64,000 nucleotides of DNA from Rhizobium sp. BK251 (GCF_004345245.1 NZ_SLUQ01000012.1:67107-131106); one strand, 5' to 3'; counted from the stretch's first letter, positions 23,056 through 32,836 are shown. Numbers and translations are program-made. The notes: a model not told the origin generated them from the letters alone.

Positions 23056-25575
23056 ATGAACACGATGGCGAGATCGCTGAAGGGAAGCCTCTCGAAGGGA
23101 TGGGAAATTTTCGCGGATCGTCGTGTCGCAACGCACGTCCCTTTCTATGTGCCGATCGAAAACGGCATCATTCGCCTGAAGAACGACTGCCTCGTCTCGA
23201 CCCTGAAGCTCACCGGCTTTTCTTTCGAGACCGCCGATATCGAAACGATCAACATGCTGCAGCGGCAGCGTAACGCCGCCTTCCGTGCGATCTCCTCGAT
23301 CGGCAGCTTCGCCCTTTATACGCATGTGGTCAGACGTAAGGTCGCTCCGTCGTTGCCGTCCGTCCTCGCCGATCCCTTTATGCAGCGCCTCGATCACGTT
23401 TATCAGGCCAGCATCTCGAAGAACGAGATGTTCGTGAACGACACTTATGTTTCCCTCGTCGTGCGCCCAATGTTCCGGAAGGGCTCGGCGCTTTCCCGCC
23501 TCATGGGCGCCGGCGGCACGATCGTGCGCAAGGAACAGTTCCGGGCAATGCGCGACAAGCTCATCGAGGCGACGCGGGCACTGGAGAAATCGCTTTCTGT
23601 CTATGCCCCGAAGGTTCTGCGCGACGTGCAACGCATACAGGTTGACGTCGGCGGCAACAGGACGATCTTCCGCGACGTCTCAGAAGACATGGTGATTGAC
23701 GAAGCAGCCCGCAAAGTCTGGTTCTCCGAACAATGTGAGTTCTTTTATACGCTCCTCAATGGCGGACGCGTCCGGCCGATCCGGCTTGGAAACATTCCGA
23801 TCGACGAGATGTTGCCAGCCCGCAGGACATCGATCGGCAACCGCGTCATTCACCTGCAAGGCGATAGATCGGACGAAGATCGTTACGCGGCGATGGTCTC
23901 TCTTAAAGAATATCCGCCAGAGACCGGTGCCGGTATGCTCGACTATGTCCTCAAGCTGCCATTCGAGCTGGTGCTGACCCAGTCGATGTCCTTTGTCGAC
24001 GATATGACGGCGCGTAGCCGGATCGAACGGCTGGACCGCCAGATGACGAAAGCCGACGAAGGCGGATCGAGCGTTCAGGCCAACCTTGACATCGCTCGGG
24101 ACGAACTTGCCCGCAAACGGGTCGCCTTCACCGAGCATCATCTCACCGTGATGCCGATCGCGAAAACCACAGCCCAGCTTGACGACGCGGTCGCCCTGAT
24201 CGGCAACGAACTTGGCGCACTCGGCGCCTCTTATGTCCGCGAGGACCTGAATGCGGAGCCCGCCTACTGGGCGCAACTGCCTGGCAACCAGGCTTACATC
24301 GCGCGCCGCGCGCTGATCTCAACACTGAACTGCGCCGGATTAAGCAGCTTTCACGCCTATCCCTACGGCAAACCCGACGGCAACCACTGGGGGCCTGCGA
24401 TCACGATCTTCGAGACGACGTCAGGCACGCCCTTCTTCTTCAACTTCCACCAGGGTGACGTCGGGCACACGACCGTTTTCGGCCCGACCGGGTCGGGTAA
24501 GACCGTCATCATGTCCTTCCTTATCCTGCAGGCCTACCGCGTCAGTCCCCACCTGAAGACGATCGTCTTCGACAAGGATCGCGGCCTCGACATCATGGTG
24601 CGGGCGGCGGGCGGAACCTACATGACGCTGGAGCCCGGCCAGCCATCAGGTTGGAACCCGCTGCTGCTCGAGGACACCGAGGAGAACCGTGTTTTTCTTT
24701 ACGGGCTCCTGAGCTTCATGCTGAAGCCGTCGAAGGACGGCGAAAGCCTGTCGCCGCAGGAAGAATCAATCATCCGCAATGCGATCAAATCCGTCCTCAA
24801 GACGAAGGACAGGTCGTACCGCCGTCTTTCGTCGCTGCGAGCACTACTCGCCGGCAGCGAGAGGACCGAAGGCAGCCTGATCGCCCGTCTCGACAAATGG
24901 GTCGACAAGGGACCTTACGCCTGGCTCTTCGACAATGCCGAGGACGCTCTCGATATCTCGCGACCGATGATCGGCTTTGACATGACGTCGATCCTCGATG
25001 ATCCGACGGTGCGCACCGCAGCCCTTCTCTACATGTTCCACCGGCTGGACGAGATCTACGACGGCAAGGCACCCATCATCAACCTGATGGACGAAGCCTG
25101 GAAGCTGCTTGACGACGACGAGTTCAAACGCACCATGAAGGACTACTTCAAAACCATCCGAAAGCGGAACGGTCTCGTCATCTTCGGCACGCAGTCGGCC
25201 GACGATGTGGTGCGCTCTAGCGTCAGCCGGACGATCATCGAACAGACATCGACGAACATCTTCTTTGCCAATCCGAAGGCCGATGAAGGCTCCTACATGG
25301 ATCACTTTGGCCTGTCGCGGGCCGAGTTCGAATGGGTGAAGAACGGCGATCCGAGCTCGCGTTTCATGCTGATCAAGCAGGCAAAGAACAGCGTGATCGC
25401 CCGCGTGGACATGTCTCACATGCCGGACTTCATCAAGGTGCTGTCTGGTCGCGAGGAGACGGTGCGCGAGGTCCAGATGCTGCTCGACGAATATGGCGAC
25501 GATCCAAAGAACTGGCTGTCGAAATTCTGCGACTGGGACGGGGTGGCGGTCGATGAGCAACGCAAAGCGTCTTGA
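23056..25575 (+). CDS. virB4: VirB4-like secretion ATPase
   Basis: The 839-residue protein is full length for VirB4/TrbE. The N-terminal half is the CagE/TrbE/VirB domain; the C-terminal half is the ATPase with Walker A GPTGSGKT (about 476-483) and Walker B in IINLMDEAWKLLDDDEF (about 674-690). A GTQSADDVVRSSVS segment and a final arginine-rich motif follow the family. It energises pilus assembly and substrate transfer at the inner membrane. Its end overlaps the next gene by 23 bp, indicating a tightly packed operon. Confidence 0.95.
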   Translation: MNTMARSLKGSLSKGWEIFADRRVATHVPFYVPIENGIIRLKNDCLVSTLKLTGFSFETADIETINMLQRQRNAAFRAISSIGSFALYTHVVRRKVAPSLPSVLADPFMQRLDHVYQASISKNEMFVNDTYVSLVVRPMFRKGSALSRLMGAGGTIVRKEQFRAMRDKLIEATRALEKSLSVYAPKVLRDVQRIQVDVGGNRTIFRDVSEDMVIDEAARKVWFSEQCEFFYTLLNGGRVRPIRLGNIPIDEMLPARRTSIGNRVIHLQGDRSDEDRYAAMVSLKEYPPETGAGMLDYVLKLPFELVLTQSMSFVDDMTARSRIERLDRQMTKADEGGSSVQANLDIARDELARKRVAFTEHHLTVMPIAKTTAQLDDAVALIGNELGALGASYVREDLNAEPAYWAQLPGNQAYIARRALISTLNCAGLSSFHAYPYGKPDGNHWGPAITIFETTSGTPFFFNFHQGDVGHTTVFGPTGSGKTVIMSFLILQAYRVSPHLKTIVFDKDRGLDIMVRAAGGTYMTLEPGQPSGWNPLLLEDTEENRVFLYGLLSFMLKPSKDGESLSPQEESIIRNAIKSVLKTKDRSYRRLSSLRALLAGSERTEGSLIARLDKWVDKGPYAWLFDNAEDALDISRPMIGFDMTSILDDPTVRTAALLYMFHRLDEIYDGKAPIINLMDEAWKLLDDDEFKRTMKDYFKTIRKRNGLVIFGTQSADDVVRSSVSRTIIEQTSTNIFFANPKADEGSYMDHFGLSRAEFEWVKNGDPSSRFMLIKQAKNSVIARVDMSHMPDFIKVLSGREETVREVQMLLDEYGDDPKNWLSKFCDWDGVAVDEQRKAS

Positions 25576-26725
25576 GAGAGCCGCGGCCGGCGCTTTCGCC
25601 ATCGTCGCACTTTTCGCCGGAACCGCGAGCCAGGCGCAGGTACCGGTGATCGACAACGCTCGGCAAAAGATCCAGCAGGAGACCCTGAACTGGTATCAGT
25701 CCTATCAGGCCGATACTCGCAAGGTCAAAGGCGCCTCGGGCGGCACGACCGATAGCGTCGCGCCCGGTCAGGGTTCGGGGGCGCCCGCCGATTGCTCGGC
25801 CGACGGCATGGGCGGAAACGCTGCACCGGCTGCACCAGCCCAGCGGACGCCGAGCCAGCAGGAAGTCGCCAGCATGGTCGAAGAGGAGGCGATCCGGCAG
25901 GGTGTCGATCCGAATTTCGCACTGGCGATCGCCGAGCAGGAGTCCCGCTTCCGCCAATCGGCACGGTCGGCGGTCGGCGCCACCGGTGTCATGCAACTGA
26001 TGCCGGGTACCGCCGCGCAGCTCGGCGTCAACCCCTATGACACGCGCGACAATATTCGCGGCGGCGTCAAATACATCAAGCAGCTCCAGGGGATGTTCGG
26101 CGACCGCTACGACCTGATCGCCGCCGGCTACAATGCCGGCCCCTATCGGCAGTCGCTGCAGAACGGCCAGATTCCCAACATTCCGGAGACGCAGGACTAC
26201 GTCAAAAAGGTCTCTGCTTATTATGCCCGCAACAAGGCTCAGAATGGCGATCGGACGCCAACGGAGGCCCCAACCGAGACCGAAACCGCCAGCTACGGGA
26301 ATGGCTGCGGCGAGCAGTTGAAGAAGGCCGTCGACCGCAACACGCAGGCGCAGGTCGAGCGAGATTCGGTGTGGAACGATCTGCTTGGAAAATCCATCGC
26401 AGCGAACCAGCAATATCTCCAGCGCCTGCAGGCGGGGCTGCAATCGTCGTCGGCAAGCCTGCGCGGCAGTGGTGGTGGAAATTCCGGAGATCACGACGGC
26501 TCGCTTGTCATGGCCGAGATTCGGTGCCCGACCAACATCATCGACACCGGTGGCACGCGCTGTTTTGCCGTGCCGACCTCTGCCACCACCGAACAAATCC
26601 AGCGCTGGCTCTCCGACCTGCAGGATGAGGCGCGCAGCAATGGCACGGTTGCTACCTTCACGGCGATGCAGGATCCAGCACTCGGCCTCGTCACGGTCGT
26701 CGATTCCCGGCCGACAGCAAACTGA
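25553..26725 (+). CDS. Second lytic transglycosylase of the secretion cluster
   Basis: The 390-residue protein starts at an ATG inside the end of virB4. A signal peptide (MSNAKRLERAAAGAFAIVAL, then FAGTASQAQ) is followed by a linker and an SLT domain at about 100-220: catalytic glutamate in AIAEQESRF (about residue 130), GATGVMQLMPGTAAQLGV, and AAGYNAGPYRQS. The C-terminal 150 residues are helical and unique to this protein, with four cysteines (GNGCGE, IRCPTN, TRCFAV). It is a periplasmic enzyme, additional to VirB1; some relatives sit at this position in rhizobial systems. Whether both are needed is unknown. Confidence 0.85.
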   Translation: MSNAKRLERAAAGAFAIVALFAGTASQAQVPVIDNARQKIQQETLNWYQSYQADTRKVKGASGGTTDSVAPGQGSGAPADCSADGMGGNAAPAAPAQRTPSQQEVASMVEEEAIRQGVDPNFALAIAEQESRFRQSARSAVGATGVMQLMPGTAAQLGVNPYDTRDNIRGGVKYIKQLQGMFGDRYDLIAAGYNAGPYRQSLQNGQIPNIPETQDYVKKVSAYYARNKAQNGDRTPTEAPTETETASYGNGCGEQLKKAVDRNTQAQVERDSVWNDLLGKSIAANQQYLQRLQAGLQSSSASLRGSGGGNSGDHDGSLVMAEIRCPTNIIDTGGTRCFAVPTSATTEQIQRWLSDLQDEARSNGTVATFTAMQDPALGLVTVVDSRPTAN

Positions 26726-26747
26726 ACAACGAAGTGAGGTTAGGCAT

Positions 26748-27539
26748 ATGAAGACAGCAGTGATCGCACCGGCATTCGCCATCCTACTCGTCTCACACGC
26801 ACATGCGCAGGTCCCCGTCAAAGATTCGGAGAACATCTCCATCAGCGAGGACATTAAGCGCCTGTCGTCCGAGATCCAGCAGGACACGTCAGTGGTCAAG
26901 GACAACACCACGAAAACGTTGCAGGCAATTACCGGCGACCGGACGCAGGACGCCAGCCAGTTTGCCAAGCTCGCAACCGGCAGTGGCTTCAGCATGGGAC
27001 AGGCGCCGGATTTCAGCACAGTGCTGTCCAGCAACGCGGCGGTGTTCGGTGGCATTGGCGGTCAGTTTCAGAATACCGCAGCCAAGCTGATCAATGGCCT
27101 CAACCTCGTGAAAATGGTGGTCGATACCGTCAAGGGCGGTGAGCTCTCGGGCGCCAATCAGGCCTATTCGCAAGGGATCAACGCTCTGACGACGTTGACT
27201 GCCCTTACCGACGCGATGAACAGCGCCACGAAGGACCGGCAGAATTCGTTCATGCAGGCAACGCAGCAGATCGGAACAGCGAAGGATCTGAAAGGGGCGT
27301 TGGAGCAGAACACCCAGATGGTGCTTCAGGGCAACCAGACGGCAAACGAAGCCGTCGGCTCCCTCAACAACCAGGTCATGCTCCTGAACGAGCAGTACAA
27401 GGCAGCCCTTGCAACGTCATCGCAGAACCTCAAGACCTTCGCCCCGCTTCCTGACAGCGTGCTGCGTGACGGCGGTACGCAGCCGCAAGGCGCATCGGTC
27501 CGCGATCAGCTGAAGGCCTTCGAGGAGCAGACCCAGTGA
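26748..27539 (+). CDS. virB5: VirB5-like minor pilus protein
   Basis: The 263-residue product begins MKTAVIAPAFAILLVSHAHA, a signal peptide, then a long helical region (SEDIKRLSSEIQQDTSVVKD, TALTDAMNSATKDRQNSF) typical of VirB5/TrbJ-type proteins. It is probably exported and located at the pilus tip. Identification rests on position between virB4 and virB6 and on this helical, signal-bearing build; sequence identity among VirB5 proteins is low. The stop overlaps the start of the small lipoprotein gene. Confidence 0.8.
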   Translation: MKTAVIAPAFAILLVSHAHAQVPVKDSENISISEDIKRLSSEIQQDTSVVKDNTTKTLQAITGDRTQDASQFAKLATGSGFSMGQAPDFSTVLSSNAAVFGGIGGQFQNTAAKLINGLNLVKMVVDTVKGGELSGANQAYSQGINALTTLTALTDAMNSATKDRQNSFMQATQQIGTAKDLKGALEQNTQMVLQGNQTANEAVGSLNNQVMLLNEQYKAALATSSQNLKTFAPLPDSVLRDGGTQPQGASVRDQLKAFEEQTQ

Positions 27540-27778
27540 GGGCCATATTCGCACTGATCCTAAGCTGCGCCGCGCTGACTGGTTGCGCCGGAAAGTACGA
27601 GCAGTTGGCGAAATGCTCGGCCGACGAAAGCCCTGTGCCGGCACTCGGTTTCGTATCCGAGCCCACGACCACTGTCGTTGAGAATGCGCTGGCAGACGCG
27701 GTCAAGAACGATTGCGGACCGATGCGACCAGTCAATCAATTTCAGGGTGAGACATGGATCCTGTCAGCTACGCGATAA
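27536..27778 (+). CDS. VirB7-like small lipoprotein
   Basis: A GTG overlapping the virB5 stop gives an 80-residue product, VRAIFALILSCAALTGCAGK, with a clear lipobox LTGC at about residues 14-17. The mature part is about 64 residues with two further cysteines (AKCSADE, NDCGP). Small lipoproteins at this position (VirB7, TrwH, or entry-exclusion Eex-type) stabilise VirB9 or block redundant mating. Size fits VirB7 or Eex and sequence cannot decide. Its end overlaps virB6 by 25 bp. Confidence 0.7.
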   Translation: MRAIFALILSCAALTGCAGKYEQLAKCSADESPVPALGFVSEPTTTVVENALADAVKNDCGPMRPVNQFQGETWILSATR

Positions 27779-28827
27779 ATTTCTATGGCGACGCGCTTCG
27801 ATATTTCGACAAGATCAACGAGGCGTCGCTGGAACGGGCCTGGGGGCTGTTTGCCGAAAACAGCAATCTGGTCTCCGGCATCCTGGCGATCTTCCTGATT
27901 CTGTATTTTCTCTGGGGGGCGCTCGGACTTTCGAGTGTATCCCTTCAGGACATGGCGATTACCGCATTCAAGGTCACGCTCGCCTATGCCCTCATCATGT
28001 CCTGGGCGCTGTTCTACGACAATATCGGCCAGTTCGTGCTATCGGCGCCCCAGGATCTGGGATCCGCGATATCTTCAGCCATGGGTGGGCAATCGGCCGG
28101 AGCGGACATCGCCCAGCAAGTCGCCAGCATGTCGCGAAAAGTCTACGACTTTGCCATGCAGCTCTTCAATTCCTACGAGTCCGGATGGCTGCCGAATGTG
28201 ACCGGCGCTGTCGTCGTCTTCATCGTCCTGGTCTTCGGCCTCTTGCCGATGCTGCTGATCCTCACAGGCGTCACGCTCTTTGCCAAGATGATCACCGCCG
28301 TCATGCTGGCAATCGGACCGATTGCCATCCTCTCATATTTCTTTGGCATTAGCCGCTTCGTCTTCGACGCCTGGGTAAGAGGCGTTGCCTACGGCATGTT
28401 CATGCTGCTTTTCACCTATATCATGGCCGGGCTATCGTTCGGTTTTCTGATCGGCATGATGGACACGATCAACGGCGACATGGCCACCAAGGAAAACGCG
28501 CTGGCGATCGTGCTCGCCATGGTGCTCTATCTCGCACTGATCTCCTATTTCATCTTCCAGGTACCGGATTTCGCCCGGACCTTCGCCTACGGCGCGGCCT
28601 TCTCCAGCGTTCCGGGCGGGGGTGGCGTGGACACGGCCTACAATACCGCGCGCAGTCGCCTCTCCTCCAGTAATTCCCGCGCCGGCCAGGCTGCGGCAAT
28701 AGCACTTAGCACGCTAGCCGGCCCAAGGGGCGCCGTGACGGCCGCGGCACTTGCGGGTCGCGGCAGTGTCGCGGGCGCCGGCGCTCTCGGCCGTATGCTC
28801 ACCAATCGCCGTCGCAACAGCGAATAA
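27754..28827 (+). CDS. virB6: VirB6-like polytopic membrane protein
   Basis: The 357-residue protein is highly hydrophobic with at least five membrane segments (ILAIFLILYFLWGALGL, TAFKVTLAYALIMSWALF, VTGAVVVFIVLVFGLLPMLL, MLLFTYIMAGLSFGFLIG, AIVLAMVLYLALISYFIF). The TrbL/VirB6 domain lies at about 30-270, with a Ser/Gly/Ala-rich soluble tail. VirB6 forms part of the inner-membrane path for DNA. It follows the lipoprotein gene with overlap and precedes virB8. The family and length (about 300-360) agree. Confidence 0.93.
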   Translation: MDPVSYAINFYGDALRYFDKINEASLERAWGLFAENSNLVSGILAIFLILYFLWGALGLSSVSLQDMAITAFKVTLAYALIMSWALFYDNIGQFVLSAPQDLGSAISSAMGGQSAGADIAQQVASMSRKVYDFAMQLFNSYESGWLPNVTGAVVVFIVLVFGLLPMLLILTGVTLFAKMITAVMLAIGPIAILSYFFGISRFVFDAWVRGVAYGMFMLLFTYIMAGLSFGFLIGMMDTINGDMATKENALAIVLAMVLYLALISYFIFQVPDFARTFAYGAAFSSVPGGGGVDTAYNTARSRLSSSNSRAGQAAAIALSTLAGPRGAVTAAALAGRGSVAGAGALGRMLTNRRRNSE

Positions 28828-28881
28828 GGCTGTGGCGACGAGGATCAGAGATTTACTCATTGCGACTTCGAGGTTTAAGAT

Positions 28882-29616
28882 TTGGCATTGTTCAAAAGGC
28901 AGTTGAAGCCGGCGCCGGCCGATCGTGTCCCCGGCCCGCAAGACATCTACGATCAACACCTCTCATGGGGGGAGAAGAACCGCTCGCTGCGGACCTTGAT
29001 CGGTCTCATCCTGCTGGTCTTTGCAGTGGCAGGCTGGATCGTCGCGGGCGTTCTGTCCTTTTCCGTGGCGCAGCTCTTCCCGCTCGTACGCACAGAGGTC
29101 GTGCCGCTCATCGTCGACAAGAACACCGGTTACATGGAAACCGTGACGACGCTCGACAAGGACCGCTCGAACGTCTCCGAAATCCAAGCCGTTCGCGCCT
29201 CGTTTGTGGGTAACTACGTCATCCGCCGCGAGACCTACGATCCCCGCTATCTCTCCGAAAACTTCGACATGATCGCCCTCTGGTCGGATCCCGATGCGGA
29301 AGCCTTCAAGGCTTATTCGGAGTGGATGAACCCTTCCAATCCGAGAGGCCCGGTCAAGACCATGGGAACGACTGGCGAGATCCGGCCGGAAATCCTGTCG
29401 GTCAATCCACTCAACGCCTCGACCATGTCAGTGCGCTTCGAGACGAGAGAGCGGCAGCGGGGAGGCGAGGTCGTCAATCGGTGGTCCGCGACGGTTCGCT
29501 ACAAGCAGATCAACCTGCCGGCCAGCAACCGAGTCCGGCTCTATAACCCGCTTGGCTTCGTCGTCACCGAATATGTGAAGGTTCCTGAAACCATGCCTTC
29601 GGGGCTCGTTCAATGA
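28882..29616 (+). CDS. virB8: VirB8-like assembly factor
   Basis: The 244-residue protein is best started at TTG 28882 after CGAGGTTTAAGAT; no suitable ATG is present upstream of the conserved part. It has a short cytoplasmic N-terminus, one membrane helix (LIGLILLVFAVAGWIVAGVL, about 39-58) and the periplasmic VirB8 fold with IRRETYDPRYLSENFDMIAL and WSATVRYKQINLPASNRV. VirB8 nucleates the inner-membrane complex. The stop overlaps virB9 by 4 bp. Confidence 0.93.
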   Translation: MALFKRQLKPAPADRVPGPQDIYDQHLSWGEKNRSLRTLIGLILLVFAVAGWIVAGVLSFSVAQLFPLVRTEVVPLIVDKNTGYMETVTTLDKDRSNVSEIQAVRASFVGNYVIRRETYDPRYLSENFDMIALWSDPDAEAFKAYSEWMNPSNPRGPVKTMGTTGEIRPEILSVNPLNASTMSVRFETRERQRGGEVVNRWSATVRYKQINLPASNRVRLYNPLGFVVTEYVKVPETMPSGLVQ

Positions 29617-30446
29617 GACGGAGGATGGCTGGAATGATCATGTCACTGCTCCTGGCAACATCATCGGCGCAGGCCGAGCTCATTGCCCGGCCTGGCAGGC
29701 TCGATCCTCGGGTGCGGACCTTGCCCTATTCGGCCGAGCAGGTCTTCGTCGTGACCGGCACTTACGGGATGGTGACGACCATCCTGTTCGGTGCCGATGA
29801 GGAGATCACCCAGGTCGTCGCCGGTGACACGGTCTCCTGGCAGATACTCACATCGGCTGACAGGCGCTCCCTCACCCTGAAGCCGATGGAAAAAGACGCG
29901 CCGACCAACCTCTCGGTCGTGACCACAAAGCGCACCTATTCGTTCGATCTGGAGGTGAACGAGAGCAAGGCCATCCAGAACCAGACCTTCAAGCTGCAGT
30001 TCATGTACCCAGAAGATGCCGGACTGAAGGGCACGGCCGAGCTTTGGAAGCAGGCGCAGGACGCCGAGCGCAACCCCAACATCAAGAACATCCGCCGTGA
30101 CAAGATCAATTACGACTATGGCTTCAAGGGCAGCGATGCCGCCAAGCCACTGTGGGTGTTCGACGACGGCCTGAAGACCTTCATGAAATTCACCGGCGAT
30201 GTGCCGGCGATCATTATCGTCGATAACAAACGGCGGGAGAGCCTCGTCAATTATCGCCGTGAGGCGGACTACATCGTCATCGACACGGTTTCGCGGCAAT
30301 GGACGCTGCGCTACGGCACCGAGAACGAGACCTGCCTGTTCAATCTCAGGACCGCCCCAGCCGATGTGCCGGCGCCTATCGAGGGAGCGGTCGCGCCCAA
30401 GCGGCTCGGCTCGGCGGGCGTCAGCGCCGCATCAAAATTACGATAG
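29613..30446 (+). CDS. virB9: VirB9-like outer-membrane core protein
   Basis: The 277-residue protein starts at ATGA overlapping virB8. Its signal peptide (MAGMIMSLLLATSSAQA) is followed by the VirB9 N-lobe with RLDPRVRTLPYSAEQVFVV and VVAGDTVSWQIL, and the C-terminal lobe with KINYDYGFKGSDAAKPLWVF and DDGLKTFMKF, family landmarks. It forms the periplasmic/outer-membrane core with VirB7 and VirB10. Length is standard. Confidence 0.95.
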   Translation: MRRRMAGMIMSLLLATSSAQAELIARPGRLDPRVRTLPYSAEQVFVVTGTYGMVTTILFGADEEITQVVAGDTVSWQILTSADRRSLTLKPMEKDAPTNLSVVTTKRTYSFDLEVNESKAIQNQTFKLQFMYPEDAGLKGTAELWKQAQDAERNPNIKNIRRDKINYDYGFKGSDAAKPLWVFDDGLKTFMKFTGDVPAIIIVDNKRRESLVNYRREADYIVIDTVSRQWTLRYGTENETCLFNLRTAPADVPAPIEGAVAPKRLGSAGVSAASKLR

Positions 30447-30455
30447 GGAGGCACG

Positions 30456-31790
30456 ATGTCTGATCCGAACTATCATTCGATCGAAAACGACACAGCGATT
30501 GGCGGGCAGGTGAGGCGCTCGGGCATCGGGCTGATGCGGCCGGTCGCCGTGGTGGCGGCGATCGCCGGCATCGGCGCCGTTCTCTATTTCCTGTTTTCCG
30601 GCGGGGAGCGGGAACCGACAGTCGACAACACCCCACGGGAAGAGTTCCGTCCGGTCCAGGCGCCGAGAAACGAAGGTTTCAATCCGCCGGCGCCGCCGCC
30701 CTTGCCGACTGTCCAGGTGCCCGAGGCGCCACCTCCGCCACCACCCCCTCCGCCGGCCCCTGTGATCCCGGCCCCGGTCCAGATCGCGCCGCCGGTCGAT
30801 GTCGATTGCTCAAGGGGAAACAACCCGGACAATCCAAAATGCATCGAGCTCGCCCGGCAGGCTAAGCTTCTCGAGCGCGTGCGCTCTACAGCCGTTGTCT
30901 TCGATCAGTCCGAACAAACGAACGGTGCAGCACGGGCTTCGTCCGATACTTCAGGAGCTGGTCTGTTCGGGGCGAACAGCACGGCCGGAGCATCTACGGC
31001 GATTGGGGACACTGGCGGGGCGGTCGATGGTGATCGCGCCTTTCTGAAAGCGATGGGTGGCCAGGGGGTGGAGGTCTCGGTCGCCGCCGAGAACCGCCGT
31101 ATCGATGCCTGGATCCCGCAGGGCACGATGATCCGCGGCACGCTGGAGACGGCGGTCAATTCCGACCTTGCCGGCATGGTGAAGGCGATCGTCCGAGAGG
31201 ATGTCTATTCCTTCGACGGCCGGCGGATCCTGATACCCGCCGGCTCCTCGCTGATCGGCGACTACAAGTCTGGTGTGGAACGCGGCCAGGAACGCCTGTT
31301 CATCGTCTGGACGCGCATGATCCGCGGCGACGGCGTTTCGGTCCAGCTCGGCTCCTACGGTACGGACCGTCTCGGCCGCTCCGGCATGACAGGTGTCGTC
31401 GATCGGAAATATTGGGAGCGGTTCGGACCGCCGGCGCTCCTGACCATGATCGGCGGGGTGACGCAATACATTGCCCAGCTCGGTCAGAAACAGGATCGCA
31501 ACATCACGATCGTCAATACGGACGGAACCGTGACCAGCATTCCTCAGGACAACGGACCCACGTCGCAGGATCGCGCGCGCGAGATCGCCTCCGAGACCAT
31601 CGCATCGGGCATCCAGCAATTGGCGACCGAGGCCTTTCAGGATACGCGCAACATCAAGCCGACGATCCATATTGCTCAGGGCTCCGATATTACGGTGTTC
31701 GTGACGCGGGACCTTGATTTCTCGGATCTCTATCCGGACCCGGTGCGCGAAGAGTTCGACCGCTTGCGCAGAAAGAAGGCCGGCAAATGA
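30456..31790 (+). CDS. virB10: VirB10-like envelope-spanning protein
   Basis: The 444-residue protein has a short cytoplasmic tail, one membrane helix (VVAAIAGIGAVLYFLF, about 30-45), a proline-rich periplasmic arm with a run of P (about 85-105), and the TrbI-like beta-barrel domain: GTMIRGTLETAVNSDLAGMV, RILIPAGSSLIGDYKSGV, and RLGRSGMTGVVDRKYWERFG. It couples inner-membrane energy to the outer-membrane pore. It follows virB9 by 9 bp and overlaps virB11 by 4 bp. Confidence 0.95.
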   Translation: MSDPNYHSIENDTAIGGQVRRSGIGLMRPVAVVAAIAGIGAVLYFLFSGGEREPTVDNTPREEFRPVQAPRNEGFNPPAPPPLPTVQVPEAPPPPPPPPPAPVIPAPVQIAPPVDVDCSRGNNPDNPKCIELARQAKLLERVRSTAVVFDQSEQTNGAARASSDTSGAGLFGANSTAGASTAIGDTGGAVDGDRAFLKAMGGQGVEVSVAAENRRIDAWIPQGTMIRGTLETAVNSDLAGMVKAIVREDVYSFDGRRILIPAGSSLIGDYKSGVERGQERLFIVWTRMIRGDGVSVQLGSYGTDRLGRSGMTGVVDRKYWERFGPPALLTMIGGVTQYIAQLGQKQDRNITIVNTDGTVTSIPQDNGPTSQDRAREIASETIASGIQQLATEAFQDTRNIKPTIHIAQGSDITVFVTRDLDFSDLYPDPVREEFDRLRRKKAGK

Positions 31791-32836
31791 ACGCGCGCCT
31801 ATCGATCTCCGCCGAACAGCATTTTCTCTCCGAGGCGCTCGAACCCATCCGACCTTTTCTCGACGATCCCGTGGTGGTCGAGATTTCTTGCCAGCGCAGC
31901 AACGAAATCTGGCTCGAGCGGATCGGCCAGCTCAGCATGATTAGGCAAGAGATCGATGGGCTTGATCAGGAGGCGATCAGCCATATGGCGTCCCGCGCTG
32001 CCTCGTTCACCAAGCAGACCGTCAATGCCGAACATCCGCTACTCTCGGCGACGCTCACCGACGGCGAGCGCGTCCAGTTCGTGCTCAATCCCACTTCGGC
32101 CACTGGTCACGCCTTTTCCATCCGCAAGCAATTCATCCGGCGCTTCGACCTCGACGACTACGAGAGGGCCGGAGCTTTCCGCTTCACCAAGGTGACGGGA
32201 GACGACTACATCGATGATGTCGATATCGAGTTGTCGCGCCTGCTGCGGGCCGGAAGGACGCGCGCGTTTCTGGAGCTCGCGGCGATCAACCATCGCAGCA
32301 TGTTGATCTCAGGCGGCACGTCCACCGGTAAAACGACATTCCTCAATACGATGCTGACGGCGATCCCGGATCATGAGCGTTTCATCCTCATGCAGGACAC
32401 GGCCGAGCTGGAACCGCGCCAGGAAAATGTCGTCTCGCTGCTCGTCTCGAAAGGTGGCCAGGGCGAGGCGCGAGTAACGATGACCGACCTTCTGGCCTCT
32501 GCACTGCGCCTCAGGCCCGACCGGATCTTCATGGGCGAACTACGCGGCGACGAGGCTTTCGACTTCCTGAATGCGATCAACACCGGCCATCCGGGATCGA
32601 TGTCGACCATTCACGCAAACTCGCCGCATCACGCTTTCAACCGGCTGTCGACGCTGGTGCTCAACAGCAATGTCCGCATGGAGCGCGACGATATCATCCG
32701 CTACATCCGCTCGATCATCCCGATCGTGGTCCAGTTGAAGAAGAGCGATGCTGCCGGCGGCCGCGGTGTCAGCGAGATCTATTTTGCAGACGAGGTGGAC
32801 GAAGATGGCAAGCGTATCCACGGGCGCAGAGGCTGA
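31787..32836 (+). CDS. virB11: VirB11-like hexameric ATPase
   Basis: The 349-residue protein has Walker A GGTSTGKT (about 176-183), the Asp and His boxes (LMQDTAELEPRQ, NTGHPGSMSTIHANS) and Walker B in RPDRIFMGELRGDEAFDFL. This is the GspE/VirB11 traffic ATPase, which switches the machinery between pilus assembly and DNA transfer at the inner-membrane face. It overlaps virD4 by 32 bp, again pointing to one operon. Confidence 0.96.
   Translation: MNARLSISAEQHFLSEALEPIRPFLDDPVVVEISCQRSNEIWLERIGQLSMIRQEIDGLDQEAISHMASRAASFTKQTVNAEHPLLSATLTDGERVQFVLNPTSATGHAFSIRKQFIRRFDLDDYERAGAFRFTKVTGDDYIDDVDIELSRLLRAGRTRAFLELAAINHRSMLISGGTSTGKTTFLNTMLTAIPDHERFILMQDTAELEPRQENVVSLLVSKGGQGEARVTMTDLLASALRLRPDRIFMGELRGDEAFDFLNAINTGHPGSMSTIHANSPHHAFNRLSTLVLNSNVRMERDDIIRYIRSIIPIVVQLKKSDAAGGRGVSEIYFADEVDEDGKRIHGRRG

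Noticed and set aside
22627..23631. 334-codon minus-strand frame opposite virB2-virB4
   Set aside because: Antisense to clear VirB genes; no ribosome site and no recognisable domain.
25433..27055. 540-codon minus-strand frame opposite virB4 end, the transglycosylase and virB5
   Set aside because: It lies antisense to three well-supported genes of the operon, and its translation is low-complexity. Long antisense frames are common in GC-rich DNA.
28714..28860. Minus-strand MSKSLILVATALFAVATA, signal-peptide-like, between virB6 and virB8
   Set aside because: It starts in the 55-bp gap but then runs antisense through virB6 with no stop-supported product; hydrophobic reading on the reverse strand of Ala/Arg-rich DNA is expected by chance.
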